Notes: generated by a model from the sequence alone, not told the origin. A stretch of 49,779 nt of DNA from CANJXF01 sp043775015 (GCA_043775015.1 JAYVSV010000087.1:1-49779); one strand, 5' to 3'; counted from the stretch's first letter, positions 14,823 through 22,890 are shown. Program-made: numbers and translations.

Positions 14823-16610
14823 TTACTTCGCCGGATATTTCCAAACCCAGTCGCCTTGCTTTATGTCCACGCTCGGAGTTTTCCCGGTTCCCAGGACGAC
14901 CAACCCGCCTTCGTCCGTTCCATTCCATCCGACGGAATACAAAATAAATTGGCCATCCGTCGTGAGGTGATGTTTCAACGGTTCGCCATTGATAATATCG
15001 CTCGGAATTTTTTGCAGAAATTGTGGCGTGAGCGTTGCGAGTGTGTCGGGAAATTTTCCATGTGCGAGATGGTAACGTTCCAAAGTGCAAGCGATCCGCG
15101 CTAAATCCGTGGAAGTTTGCGCGCGAGCAAATTTTTGTGGAACGTTGTTTAACGATGGCAGGAGCAGGCGTGTGAACCAGTTATAAGGAGTCAATTTGAT
15201 GTCGGCACAGGCATCGGATGCACGTTTCTGAGCTGATGGCGAGACAGTGCGCGTTTCCAAATTCACGATCGGCAAAAGGTAATCAGAGTGCATTTGGCTA
15301 ATGGCGATTTTGTTTTGCTCGAACCAGCCGGCGGGAATAAGGCGACCGGGTAGATTGTTTATTATCCGTTCAAGTTCGTTTTCCTGACGTTCACCGTCAC
15401 GAGAGGGTGCTCCAATGTTTTGAAACTCTTTTCGGTTGCGCCGCAAATAATCAATAACCCCCACGCCAAACGATCGTTCGCCGCGCATGGAGAAACTGTA
15501 GTCGGTCAGAAAATCGAGTTTGGCAAGTTCTGCATCGAGCGCGACGAGTTGGGCGTCAGTCCATTTATGTTCAGCCAGACCTTCCCAAACAGGTTGCAAG
15601 GCGATTTGCAGCATGGCTATGCGGACCAAGTGCGAAATGATGAACGGCTCGTTGTGAATTGCCTCGGTCAAACGCAACATCAACTTTATATCCTCCAAAG
15701 CTTTCTCCGAATGGCCAGCTTGCAATTCAGCGATGGAACGTAATTGCAACGTCGTCACACAGCCTTTCAAAGAAGCCAGATGGGGGAGCAAAATTCCTGC
15801 GGCATTGTTGTCAGTATAACCGATTGGAAAGCGCAAAGAGGGAAGTTTGCTCGCCGTGCGCAATTTCTCGATGTTTGAATCATATTTGCTCAAGGCCAGC
15901 AAAACATCGGCGGCAGGCGTTTGTGGTTGAGAAGCGACCGGAAAGAAATTAGTGACGGCGGCAAGCCTTCGATAATAGTCCTGCCACAATTTCAAATCGA
16001 ATGTTTCGCTTTTCGGCCAACCACCGCTCTTGTTGGTAAATTCCACGCCTTTATAAAGCTCAACCGGCATTGCCAACGGCTGGACAAAATTCGTATGTCC
16101 AAGCGCCGCCACTTTATCCCCATACCAGATTTTGGCTTTTTCCATCCCCATCACCCCGCTTATTTCTTCGACCCAAAACGGAGTCATGGCGAAATTCTGA
16201 TCATCTGGCACAGGTTGTGGCGCGATTTTTTTAAGATCAAAGATTTCGCCTTTGGCTTCCTGCTCGCGTTTGTATTTTTCCCATGCGTGTTTGCCGCGCC
16301 AATTTTCCTCAGCGTAAAAAAGTGCGATCAGCGTGGCGAGACACACAAGGCCGAACAGAGCGCGGCGAAAATTACGCCAGCAGCACAGCCAGCGGAGAAA
16401 AGCGAACAAACACGTCAGCGCTGTCGCGATACTGAGCGCCGTGAGGAACGCGAACATCAGCGACTCTTTGGTCGGATTATTTTTTGCGGATAACAATTCC
16501 AGCGCGAATATCACCACGAAAGTTGCAAAGGCTATTATCAGGAATCCAGCGACAAGCGCACCCGGCCCTTTCCGCGGTTTCTGCCAGATGCTTTTTGGTT
16601 TTTCATCCAT
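14823..16610 (-). CDS. Membrane-anchored protein of unknown function, paralogue A
   Basis: A 595-residue protein. Three or so hydrophobic segments lie at residues about 15-105 (ALVAGFLIIAFATFVVIFAL, AFLTALSIATALTCLFAFL, ALFGLVCLATLIALFYAEE), followed by RGKHAWEKYKREQEAKGE and a long, probably extracytoplasmic, helical domain. The C-terminal 90 residues (YHLAHGKFPDTLATLTPQFL, then DIINGEPLKH, FILYSVGWNGTDEGG and GDWVWKYP) resemble the C-terminal layout of pseudopilin-like proteins. It is paralogous to the protein at 17734-19344 over most of its length, for example SHLVRIAMLQIALQPVWEGL against SQLVRIATMTIALHPLWEGL. The ATG at 16610 follows the stop of the putative anti-sigma gene by 4 bases, so they are coupled. 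No function can be assigned. Confidence 0.75.
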   Translation of the reverse strand: MDEKPKSIWQKPRKGPGALVAGFLIIAFATFVVIFALELLSAKNNPTKESLMFAFLTALSIATALTCLFAFLRWLCCWRNFRRALFGLVCLATLIALFYAEENWRGKHAWEKYKREQEAKGEIFDLKKIAPQPVPDDQNFAMTPFWVEEISGVMGMEKAKIWYGDKVAALGHTNFVQPLAMPVELYKGVEFTNKSGGWPKSETFDLKLWQDYYRRLAAVTNFFPVASQPQTPAADVLLALSKYDSNIEKLRTASKLPSLRFPIGYTDNNAAGILLPHLASLKGCVTTLQLRSIAELQAGHSEKALEDIKLMLRLTEAIHNEPFIISHLVRIAMLQIALQPVWEGLAEHKWTDAQLVALDAELAKLDFLTDYSFSMRGERSFGVGVIDYLRRNRKEFQNIGAPSRDGERQENELERIINNLPGRLIPAGWFEQNKIAISQMHSDYLLPIVNLETRTVSPSAQKRASDACADIKLTPYNWFTRLLLPSLNNVPQKFARAQTSTDLARIACTLERYHLAHGKFPDTLATLTPQFLQKIPSDIINGEPLKHHLTTDGQFILYSVGWNGTDEGGLVVLGTGKTPSVDIKQGDWVWKYPAK

Positions 16611-16614
16611 AAAA

Positions 16615-17049
16615 TCAGGCGGCCAAAAATTCCGCGCGTCGCTCGCTGTGCGGCCGCGGTGGCAGTGGTTTCGGACGCTCCGCCACCGGCACTTCACGCG
16701 GCTCGTTGAGTTCGGCGAAAAGCCAGCCATGTTGTCTGAGCGCCATCAGTGTTTCCGGCGAACGCGGAGACGCTTTTTGCGCAACCACGGGTGAGCTTTC
16801 GAATGTTAAAAAATTCACCGTCAAAATGACCAGCCAGACTGCGGCCAACCCGGCCCACGCCTGCGGACAAGGCCACAACAGTTCGCTTACAAAAGTTTTG
16901 AGTTTTGAGTTTTGAGTTTTGGGTTGAAGGCAGGGCGCGTCACTCCGTGCGCGCCGTGTGGCTGTTCGCAAAATCTCTCGCCGCCATTCGCCGGGAATGG
17001 GTCGAATGATTTGCCGTTCAAGTCGTTTTTCAAAATCGTCAGAGTTCAT
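16615..17049 (-). CDS. Putative anti-sigma factor, single-pass membrane protein
   Basis: A 144-residue protein encoded directly after an ECF sigma factor. It has a charged cytoplasmic-type N-terminus (SDDFEKRLERQIIRPIPGEW), one membrane segment (about residues 60-82, WAGLAAVWLVILTVNFL), and a Pro/Arg-rich tail. Size, position and topology fit a small anti-sigma factor, although no zinc-binding HxxxCxxC motif is visible, so the role is inferred from context. Residues about 32-51 (RRARSDAPCLQPKTQNSKLK) are encoded by a palindrome plus four tandem AGTTTTG heptamers, which looks like an in-frame repeat insertion just before the membrane helix. The stop lies 4 bases before the ATG of paralogue A. 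Confidence 0.6.
   Translation of the reverse strand: MNSDDFEKRLERQIIRPIPGEWRREILRTATRRARSDAPCLQPKTQNSKLKTFVSELLWPCPQAWAGLAAVWLVILTVNFLTFESSPVVAQKASPRSPETLMALRQHGWLFAELNEPREVPVAERPKPLPPRPHSERRAEFLAA
16894..16955. repeat. Heptamer tandem repeat and GGCGCG palindrome inside a coding region
   Basis: Four perfect copies of AGTTTTG occupy 16894-16921, followed by the hairpin GGCGCG (16934-16939) / CGCGCC (16950-16955) with loop TCACTCCGTG. Both lie in frame in the putative anti-sigma gene. The total length leaves the reading frame intact. Confidence 0.75.
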
Positions 17050-17070
17050 AATTTCAAATTTTCAAATTTC

Positions 17071-17138
17071 GTAGCCGCCGAGGTGAGGAGGCGGTTTGGA
17101 TTTAGCAACGTCGTCCGCCTCCTCACGTCGGCGGCTAC
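17071..17138. repeat. Palindromic repeat between the sigma and anti-sigma genes
   Basis: Arms of 24 bases, 17071-17094 (starting GTAGCCGCCGAGGTGAGGAG) and 17115-17138, match at 23 of 24 positions around a 20-base loop. It sits in the 110-base gap between the sigma gene and the downstream anti-sigma gene, so it lies inside their presumed common transcript and could lower or stabilise expression of the distal genes. It shares its GTAGCCGC ends with the repeat at 14133-14213. It has no T-tract. Confidence 0.8.
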
Positions 17139-17159
17139 CGGAATTCTCGCTCAATCGTT

Positions 17160-17672
17160 TCATTTTATTTCCTCGTAAAGTGGACGCAGCCGCTCGCGCA
17201 ATTTGTCTAAGCCGTAACGAAACCGGCTCGCGGCGGTGTTGGGAGGGATTTCCAACGCGTCAGCGATCGCGTCAAAGGTCAGCCCTTCCCACAGTTTCAG
17301 GTGAAGGACGCTGCGCTGTTCCGTCGGCAAATCGGCGAGCGCTTCGGACAACGCCCGGCGAAATTCTGCTTCATCGGGATTACCGCTGTGCGCAAAAAGC
17401 GATTCGGTTTCGCTGGCGAGTTGGGAATAGTTTTTTTCGCGCGTGCCGCGTCGGCGCATCAGATCAATCGCGGCGTTGTGCGCGAGGCGGATGAGAAAAG
17501 CCCTTTCGTCGCGGGCAGATTTGAGCAAGTCGGGTTGCCGCGCGAGTTTGATAAAAATTTCCTGAAGCAGATCGCGGGTATCCGCTTCGCTGCGGGTAAA
17601 ATTCAGCAGGAAAGCAAACAGCGCCTGCGAATGCTCGTCATAGAGACGTTCCAGATTAAGTGGCGCTGCCAT
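17160..17672 (-). CDS. ECF-type RNA polymerase sigma factor
   Basis: A 170-residue sigma-70 family protein of the extracytoplasmic-function group. Region 2 is at about residues 8-75 (LYDEHSQALFAFLLNFTRSE, DLLQEIFIKLAR, RAFLIRLAHNAAIDLMRRR). Region 4 is at about 105-165 (LADLPTEQRSVLHLKLWEGL, then FDAIADALEIPPNTAASRFR). There is no region 3 or C-terminal extension. It is preceded by paralogue B (17734-19344) and followed by a putative anti-sigma gene and paralogue A, all on the minus strand. The likely job is to switch a regulon in response to an envelope or growth signal sensed by the membrane proteins, which is inference. An 'SRFRYGLDKLRERL' end is typical of region 4.2. Confidence 0.92.
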   Translation of the reverse strand: MAAPLNLERLYDEHSQALFAFLLNFTRSEADTRDLLQEIFIKLARQPDLLKSARDERAFLIRLAHNAAIDLMRRRGTREKNYSQLASETESLFAHSGNPDEAEFRRALSEALADLPTEQRSVLHLKLWEGLTFDAIADALEIPPNTAASRFRYGLDKLRERLRPLYEEIK

Positions 17673-17733
17673 GCTTTGAAGAATGACGCGGTTGAATGAA
17701 GTTTTTGTCTAGGAAAGTTTTCGAAGATAGGAA

Positions 17734-19344
17734 TCAGGGTGACTCAATCGATTTTGCCGTTGTGGTATTCGTCGAGTAGCACCAGACCCAATCTCCCTCA
17801 GCGACGCGATTCATTTTTCCAGTTGGACTCATCGCCACAATTCCTCCGTCATCAGTTTCGTTCCATCCAATCGAATAGAGAATGAATTTGCCATCCGGGG
17901 TGCGGCGATATTTGAGCGGTTCGCCATTGATGATATCGTGAGGAATTTTTTCGATGAACTGTGGAGAAAGTTCCGCGATTGTTTCTGGAAAACATCCGTT
18001 TGCAAGGCGGTAGCGTTCAAGCGCGCAAGCGGTGATTGCCTGATCGATGGCAGTTTGTTCAAAAGAACACTTGAGAGCAGTTTTGGCTGCTGGAGGGCAA
18101 AGCATAGCAGCCCACGTTTTGTACGGAAAAAATCCTTGGTGCAATTTAGCCATGGAATCCTCTGTGTTTCTAACATTGTTAAGGAAAACACGCTTTGCCA
18201 CCGGATCAATTGCGGTCAGTGACTCCTGATATAATAGCGAAAGTGTCAATTGATTTTGAAAAAACCAACCGCTTGGTATCAAGTGAAATTTTACGGATTC
18301 CGCGATTTCTTTCGCCTGCTCTTTCATGGAATTTGAATCCATTGATATTAACCATTCAGGGGAACTGCGATTCGTTCGCATCCCTTCGATTGAAGCATTA
18401 TCGAATGCACATGCGCCCCTCATGGCTAACTGATAGCTCTCAAGAAAATTGAAACTTTCTAATTGGATCTGGAACTTTTCGAGCTGGCCATCTGACCATC
18501 GCTGTTCGAGAAGCCCTTCCCACAACGGGTGCAGAGCGATTGTCATTGTCGCTATTCGCACGAGCTGAGATATCAAAATGGGTTCGTCTTTGAGTGAACT
18601 TACCAGACGTAAACTTAGCATTATGTCTTGAGCGCTTTCTTCGGTTTGTCCCAAATCGAGTTCTGCTGATGCGCGCAATTTTAAAAACTGCGCCGCATTT
18701 TTTAATTTCGCCAGATGCGGCAACTGTGCCCAGGCATTGTCTTCGTAGCGGACCGGAAATCGCGCGAGTGGTCGCGCCGCCGCTTCACGCAATTGAACGA
18801 GAGCGCCATCGTTAATGGATAATGCCAGCAAGACATCTTTTGCTGGATTTCCAGGCTGGGCGGGAACAGGAAATTCGCATGTGTCGCCCTTATGGTGTTT
18901 TATTTGCTGATAATAGCTCTGCCATTCGCTCAGATCCGTTTTGGTGGCAACCATCCAGTTTCCTGCGCGGGGAAATTCAATGCCGCCAATATCTGCCCCC
19001 TCAATTCTGAAGATGTTTTCGCCGATGGCATTTGTATCACGCCAAACCGTGCTGCCAGACGAGTTTTTATAGTAATCAAAAAGCTTCGCGAACATCGGCA
19101 CGCTGGCGAAGTTGCTTTCGTTGGGAGCAGGAGGCGGTACGAAGGATTGCCAATTCAACTTTTCTCCTTTTGCTGCCATCTCGCGTTGAAATTTGTTCCA
19201 CGCGCTGCGCCCCCGGTAATTTTCGATTTCCACCACGGAGAACACCAGAGCGATGAGAGAAAATGAAATGACCAGAAACCAGACCAGTTTCCTGCGGGCG
19301 GGAAAACGGACATCGAAATTCAAATCTTCCGGTGGCTCACTCAT
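17734..19344 (-). CDS. Membrane-anchored protein of unknown function, paralogue B
   Basis: A 536-residue protein with one N-terminal membrane anchor (residues about 18-40, KLVWFLVISFSLIALVFSVV), then NYRGRSAWNKFQREMAAKGE and a large domain rich in helices. The C-terminal part (RLANGCFPETIAELSPQFIE, DIINGEPLKYRRTPDGKF, ILYSIGWNETDDGG, EGDWVWCY) matches paralogue A at 14823-16610 segment by segment. It has fewer predicted membrane segments than A. The ATG at 19344 (MSEPPEDLNF) is preferred to an upstream ATG. It lies 61 bases upstream of the sigma factor gene and is divergent from nadC. Conservation of DIINGEPL and GWNETDDGG in both copies points to a functional site or fold core. The function is unknown. 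Confidence 0.75.
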   Translation of the reverse strand: MSEPPEDLNFDVRFPARRKLVWFLVISFSLIALVFSVVEIENYRGRSAWNKFQREMAAKGEKLNWQSFVPPPAPNESNFASVPMFAKLFDYYKNSSGSTVWRDTNAIGENIFRIEGADIGGIEFPRAGNWMVATKTDLSEWQSYYQQIKHHKGDTCEFPVPAQPGNPAKDVLLALSINDGALVQLREAAARPLARFPVRYEDNAWAQLPHLAKLKNAAQFLKLRASAELDLGQTEESAQDIMLSLRLVSSLKDEPILISQLVRIATMTIALHPLWEGLLEQRWSDGQLEKFQIQLESFNFLESYQLAMRGACAFDNASIEGMRTNRSSPEWLISMDSNSMKEQAKEIAESVKFHLIPSGWFFQNQLTLSLLYQESLTAIDPVAKRVFLNNVRNTEDSMAKLHQGFFPYKTWAAMLCPPAAKTALKCSFEQTAIDQAITACALERYRLANGCFPETIAELSPQFIEKIPHDIINGEPLKYRRTPDGKFILYSIGWNETDDGGIVAMSPTGKMNRVAEGDWVWCYSTNTTTAKSIESP

Positions 19345-19431
19345 GTTGATGCCCGCGAGTAAACCACGGGAAAGCATCGCCCGGAAATTTTTTGTTTTAA
19401 ATTGTCAAAGCCGCTTTTACTTTCCTGCCGC

Positions 19432-20289
19432 ATGCAAGTTCCACCCGAAACCGAAATACTCCGAGTCGTCCAGGCCGCATTGGCCGAAGATGTCGGCAGC
19501 GGCGATGTCACAACCTTGTCCACTGTGCCAGAGCAGGCGATGGCATCCGCAAGAATGGTCGCGCGCGAATCACTGGTGGTTTGTGGACTTGCCGTTGCCG
19601 AGGCGGCATTTCGTGAAATCAATTCCGCCGTGCAGATTGAAAGAATCGCCTCGGACGGACAGCGGGTTGGCAAAGGTGAAACACTTTTGAAAATTATCGG
19701 CCCGGCCCGCGCTGTCCTCACAGCGGAACGGGTCGCGCTGAATTTTGTGCAGCGGCTTTCGGGCGTTGCGACTTTGACGGCGCAATTCGTCGAAGCGGTC
19801 AAAGGATCGCGCGCGAAGATTTTGGACACGCGCAAGACGACGCCGGGTCTGCGGTTGCTGGAAAAGTATGCGGTCGCTTGTGGCGGCGGGCAGAATCATC
19901 GCATCGGTTTGTTCGACATGATTTTGATCAAAGACAATCATCTCGCCGCGCTGCGAGATGAATTGCCCAATGCCATCGAAGCGGCGGTGCGGCGAGCGCG
20001 CGAAAATTTTCCGACACTCAAAGTGGAAGTGGAGGCCGACACTCCGCAGCAGGTTGAGCAGGCGTTGTTTGCGGGGGCGGATGTGATCCTGCTCGACAAC
20101 ATGAGTCTCGAAGAAATGCGCACAGCCGTTTTTTTTGTGAAGGGTCGCGCCAGGACGGAAGCAAGCGGCGGAGTGAATTTACAAACCGTTCGCGCCATTG
20201 CCGAAACTGGAGTCGATTTTATTTCCGTGGGCGGGTTGACACACTCCGCTCGCGCCGTGGATATCGCGCTGGATTTCGAAACGACGTAA
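19432..20289 (+). CDS. nadC: Nicotinate-nucleotide pyrophosphorylase (carboxylating)
   Basis: Converts quinolinate and PRPP to nicotinate mononucleotide in de novo NAD synthesis. The 285-residue length is typical. Signatures are LAEDVGSGDVTTLSTVPE at the N-terminus, ILDTRKTTPGLRLLEKYAV, CGGGQNHRIGLFDMILIKDN and VEVEADTPQQVEQAL, with the C-terminal barrel end DFISVGGLTHSARAVDIALD. The ATG at 19432 is used; an upstream TTG would add ten unconserved residues. It stands alone; nadA and nadB are not in the window. The upstream 87 bases are shared with the divergent paralogue B gene. Confidence 0.95.
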   Translation: MQVPPETEILRVVQAALAEDVGSGDVTTLSTVPEQAMASARMVARESLVVCGLAVAEAAFREINSAVQIERIASDGQRVGKGETLLKIIGPARAVLTAERVALNFVQRLSGVATLTAQFVEAVKGSRAKILDTRKTTPGLRLLEKYAVACGGGQNHRIGLFDMILIKDNHLAALRDELPNAIEAAVRRARENFPTLKVEVEADTPQQVEQALFAGADVILLDNMSLEEMRTAVFFVKGRARTEASGGVNLQTVRAIAETGVDFISVGGLTHSARAVDIALDFETT

Positions 20290-20379
20290 ACGAAAGCGTA
20301 GTGAATCCTCATTTTAGGGCAAAATCGAATCGTGCCTCATGGAATTTATTAAAGAAAATCGGTTGCCAAGGAATTAAAA

Positions 20380-20520
20380 ATGGGCATGTTAAGCACTCAG
20401 ATAGATAGCTTGTCACTTTCAAGGCATGGTAAATCTTCAAGTGAACTCGGTTCAGTGATGATTTTTAGACCCGATAGTCGGGAACAGTCTGGAGAAAGAA
20501 CGGTTAGTCTAGTAAAGTAA
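20380..20520 (+). CDS. Candidate 46-residue leader ORF upstream of the RRM gene
   Basis: An ATG at 20380 stands 7 bases after AAGGA (20368-20372), one of the few good Shine-Dalgarno sequences in the window. The frame runs 46 codons to TAA at 20518-20520, 7 bases before the RRM start. The product is polar and Ser-rich, begins MGMLSTQIDSLSLSRHG, and has no membrane helix. It could be a regulatory leader or a chance frame within a 238-base 5' untranslated region. I know of no homologue. Confidence 0.3.
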   Translation: MGMLSTQIDSLSLSRHGKSSSELGSVMIFRPDSREQSGERTVSLVK

Positions 20521-20527
20521 ACATCAC

Positions 20528-20860
20528 ATGAGTACGAAATTATTTGTTGGGAATCTTTCCTTCAACATCTCCGAAAACCAACTGCAAGACACATTTGCCG
20601 CACACGGCACTGTGGTCGAAGCCAACCTGATGATGGATCGCATGAGCGGCCGTCCCCGTGGTTTTGCCTTCGTCACAATGAGCACAGCCGAAGAAGCTCA
20701 AAAAGCGATCGACGCTTTGAATGGCACTGACCTCGATGGTCGCGCCTTGACCGTGAACATTGCCAAACCCCGCGAAGAACGTCCTCCCGGCGGCGGCGGC
20801 GGTGGTCGTCGTGATTACGGCGGCGGTGGCGGCGGCGGCGGCGGACGTGGTCGCTATTAA
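20528..20860 (+). CDS. RRM-type RNA-binding protein with Gly/Arg-rich tail
   Basis: A 110-residue cytoplasmic protein. One RNA-recognition motif spans residues 1-80, with RNP2 LFVGNL (residues 5-10) and RNP1 RGFAFVTM (about 44-51), followed by a tail of Gly runs with Arg and Tyr (GGGGGGRRDYGGGGGG). Similar short RRM proteins in cyanobacteria and PVC bacteria are cold- or stress-induced RNA chaperones; that role here is inferred. The 238 bases upstream hold no other convincing gene except a candidate leader ORF, so a long regulated leader is possible. A strong terminator follows. Confidence 0.93.
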   Translation: MSTKLFVGNLSFNISENQLQDTFAAHGTVVEANLMMDRMSGRPRGFAFVTMSTAEEAQKAIDALNGTDLDGRALTVNIAKPREERPPGGGGGGRRDYGGGGGGGGGRGRY

Positions 20861-20879
20861 TTTTTAGGTTTTAAGTCAC

Positions 20880-20914
20880 GCGAGGCTCGGTCTATGCCGG
20901 GCCTCGCTTTTTTT
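20880..20914 (+). terminator. Rho-independent terminator after the RRM gene
   Basis: An 11-bp stem GCGAGGCTCGG (20880-20890) / CCGGGCCTCGC (20897-20907), with one G-T pair and loop TCTATG, is followed directly by eight T residues. It separates the RRM gene from infA. Confidence 0.92.
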
Positions 20915-20958
20915 CGGTGAAATTTTTTGGACGGGCTGGTAAATAGTAAACATTGCTC

Positions 20959-21171
20959 ATGGAAGAACACATTGAAGTCGAAGGTCGGATTTTTACGGTG
21001 CTGGCAGGGACCATGTTCCGTGTCGAACTGGACAACAAACACCAGGTTCTCGCCACCATCTCTGGAAAAATGCGCAAACGCTTCGTGCGTCTTACTGTCG
21101 GCGATCGTGTCAAAATGGAAATGTCCCCCTACGACCTGAACAAGGCCCGCATCGTCTGGCGCCTTGGTTGA
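20959..21171 (+). CDS. infA: Translation initiation factor IF-1
   Basis: A 70-residue single OB-fold protein that binds the 30S A site during initiation. MEEHIEVEGRIFTVLAGTMF, FRVELDNKHQVLATISGKMR and the end VKMEMSPYDLNKARIVWRL follow the family pattern. It is slightly more divergent than the usual infA in ribosomal-protein operons and stands alone between the RRM gene and pabB, so a second infA elsewhere in the genome is possible. The ATG at 20959 is used; another in-frame ATG at 20953 would add two residues. Confidence 0.92.
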   Translation: MEEHIEVEGRIFTVLAGTMFRVELDNKHQVLATISGKMRKRFVRLTVGDRVKMEMSPYDLNKARIVWRLG

Positions 21172-21214
21172 TTGACTTCGTTTGGTTTCCTCTTCGGCGC
21201 GACTCTTCATTTTC

Positions 21215-21240
21215 GCGTTCGTAACGCCGGGCTTTTTTTT
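21215..21240 (+). terminator. Possible weak terminator after infA
   Basis: A short hairpin GCGTT (21215-21219) / AACGC (21223-21227) with loop CGT is followed by CGGGC and a run of eight T residues. The stem is only 5 bp, so strength is doubtful. Confidence 0.4.
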
Positions 21241-21297
21241 CTAATTACCTTCTTGCGCGACGATTGTTGAACGGGCGAAAGTCTTTCAGGCCATCAA

Positions 21298-22782
21298 ATG
21301 CGTCCACTCATCGAACCAGTCCAGACCTCGCACACATCGGAATCGCTTGTGGACAAATTGCAAGGCGAGCCGGGCATCGTCCTGTTGCGCAGCGGTTTTT
21401 TTGAGTCGCAGCAAGCTCGGTATTCCTTCATTGCCGCCCGCCCTTTTTTGACACTGCGCTCATTCGGTTCACGCTGCGAAATTTTTTCCGACCAAATTCG
21501 CCACGTCCAATTCGGTGATCCCTGGCACATTCTGGATGGATTGATGGCGCGTTACGAATTGCTCGAAGAAATTGATTCGCCGTTTCCGCTGGGGGGGTGC
21601 TTCGGGTATTGGGGGTATGACCTCAAAAATTTTGTTGAACCGCGATTGCCTCGCACGGCGGTTAATGATTTGGAACTGCCGGATTGCGCCGTTGGATTTT
21701 ATGACAGTCTGATTGTCTTCGATCATCGACTCGAAAAAACGTGGATCATTTCAACGGGTCTCGAAGCCGATGGTTCGCGGAATGAAATCAAAGCGCGTGA
21801 ACAACTTAATTTTTGGAAACGAACGTTGGAAGAAAATGTCGTCGAAGGTTTTCACGCGATTTCAGAAACGCAACAGGATGGCTCAGATTCCAGGAATGCG
21901 GCTGAGATTTCATCGAACCTCTCTCGCGCCGAGTTTATTGCCAAAGTTGAAACGGCCCAACGCTACATCTGTGCCGGTGATATTTATCAGGTCAACCTTT
22001 CGCAACGGCTCGCCGTTGAATGTTCTTTGTCCGGTTGGGAATTGTTTCAACGACTCGCCTCTGTTTCTCCCGCGCCGTTTTCCGCGTATCTCGACTGTGG
22101 CGGATTTCAAATCGCCTCTTCATCGCCGGAATCATTTCTGCGCTTGAGCGGTTCGCAAATTCAAACACGCCCGATCAAAGGCACACGACCCCGCTCCGCC
22201 GACAGCAATCGCGATGCGCAACTCACTTACGAACTACAAACCAGCGCGAAAGAAATGTCTGAACTGGTCATGATCACTGATTTGCTCCGTAACGATCTTG
22301 GCAAAGTTTGCGAATACGGTTCCGTGCAAGTGCCCGAACTCGTCCGCCTCGAACGCTATCCGCAGGTGCAACATCTGGTTTCCACCATTGAAGGCCGGTT
22401 GCGCGATGACGTCACGCACTTCGCGGCCTTCGCCTCTAGTTTTCCCGGCGGCAGTATCACCGGCGCACCGAAAATTCGCGCCATGGAAATCATCGACGAA
22501 CTCGAACCGATCACGCGTGGCCCCTACACCGGCGCGCTCGGCTATCTCGGTTTCAATCGCGAAAGCCAGCTCAGCATTTTGATTCGTGCTGCTGTTTGCA
22601 AAGAGGGAAAAATATATTTTCACGTTGGAGCAGGAATCGTGGCTGATTCAAATCCCGAGGCGGAATACGAAGAAACTTTGGCGAAAGCCGCTGGTTTTCT
22701 TGCTGCGCTCCAACATCCATTTATTTCAAAGCCGGTTCGCCCGCTTCTGCCAAAGCTTATTCCTCACAAAACCGTCTGGTGA
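21298..22782 (+). CDS. pabB: Aminodeoxychorismate synthase component I
   Basis: A 494-residue chorismate-utilising enzyme. With a glutaminase partner it makes 4-amino-4-deoxychorismate for folate. Residues about 1-160 are the anthranilate-synthase-I-type N-terminal domain. The catalytic domain contains AGDIYQVNLSQRL, IASSSPESFL, PIKGTRPR (Lys at about 294), SELVMITDLLRNDLGKVC, SSFPGGSITGAPKIRAMEII and the end IYFHVGAGIVADSNPEAEYE. Lys in PIKGT is typical of PabB, whereas anthranilate synthase TrpE has Ala there, so PabB is preferred. The pabA and pabC genes are not in the window. A queD-type pterin gene lies convergently downstream, a coincidence or a loose folate/pterin neighbourhood. Confidence 0.92.
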   Translation: MRPLIEPVQTSHTSESLVDKLQGEPGIVLLRSGFFESQQARYSFIAARPFLTLRSFGSRCEIFSDQIRHVQFGDPWHILDGLMARYELLEEIDSPFPLGGCFGYWGYDLKNFVEPRLPRTAVNDLELPDCAVGFYDSLIVFDHRLEKTWIISTGLEADGSRNEIKAREQLNFWKRTLEENVVEGFHAISETQQDGSDSRNAAEISSNLSRAEFIAKVETAQRYICAGDIYQVNLSQRLAVECSLSGWELFQRLASVSPAPFSAYLDCGGFQIASSSPESFLRLSGSQIQTRPIKGTRPRSADSNRDAQLTYELQTSAKEMSELVMITDLLRNDLGKVCEYGSVQVPELVRLERYPQVQHLVSTIEGRLRDDVTHFAAFASSFPGGSITGAPKIRAMEIIDELEPITRGPYTGALGYLGFNRESQLSILIRAAVCKEGKIYFHVGAGIVADSNPEAEYEETLAKAAGFLAALQHPFISKPVRPLLPKLIPHKTVW

Positions 22783-22890
22783 AAAAGAAGGATTGAAATT
22801 AGAACTCAGGACCTCAGAAATGCAGACCCAGTCACTTTCTGAGTTTCTGAGTTTCAAATGGAATGGCTGTCTCCATTCTTCCTCACTTTT

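Noticed and set aside
22783..22890. CTCAGAAA/TTTCTGAG inverted pair as a terminator of pabB
   Set aside because: The right arm is a tandem duplication and lacks a following T-tract. It is better explained as low-complexity repeat, so no terminator is claimed.
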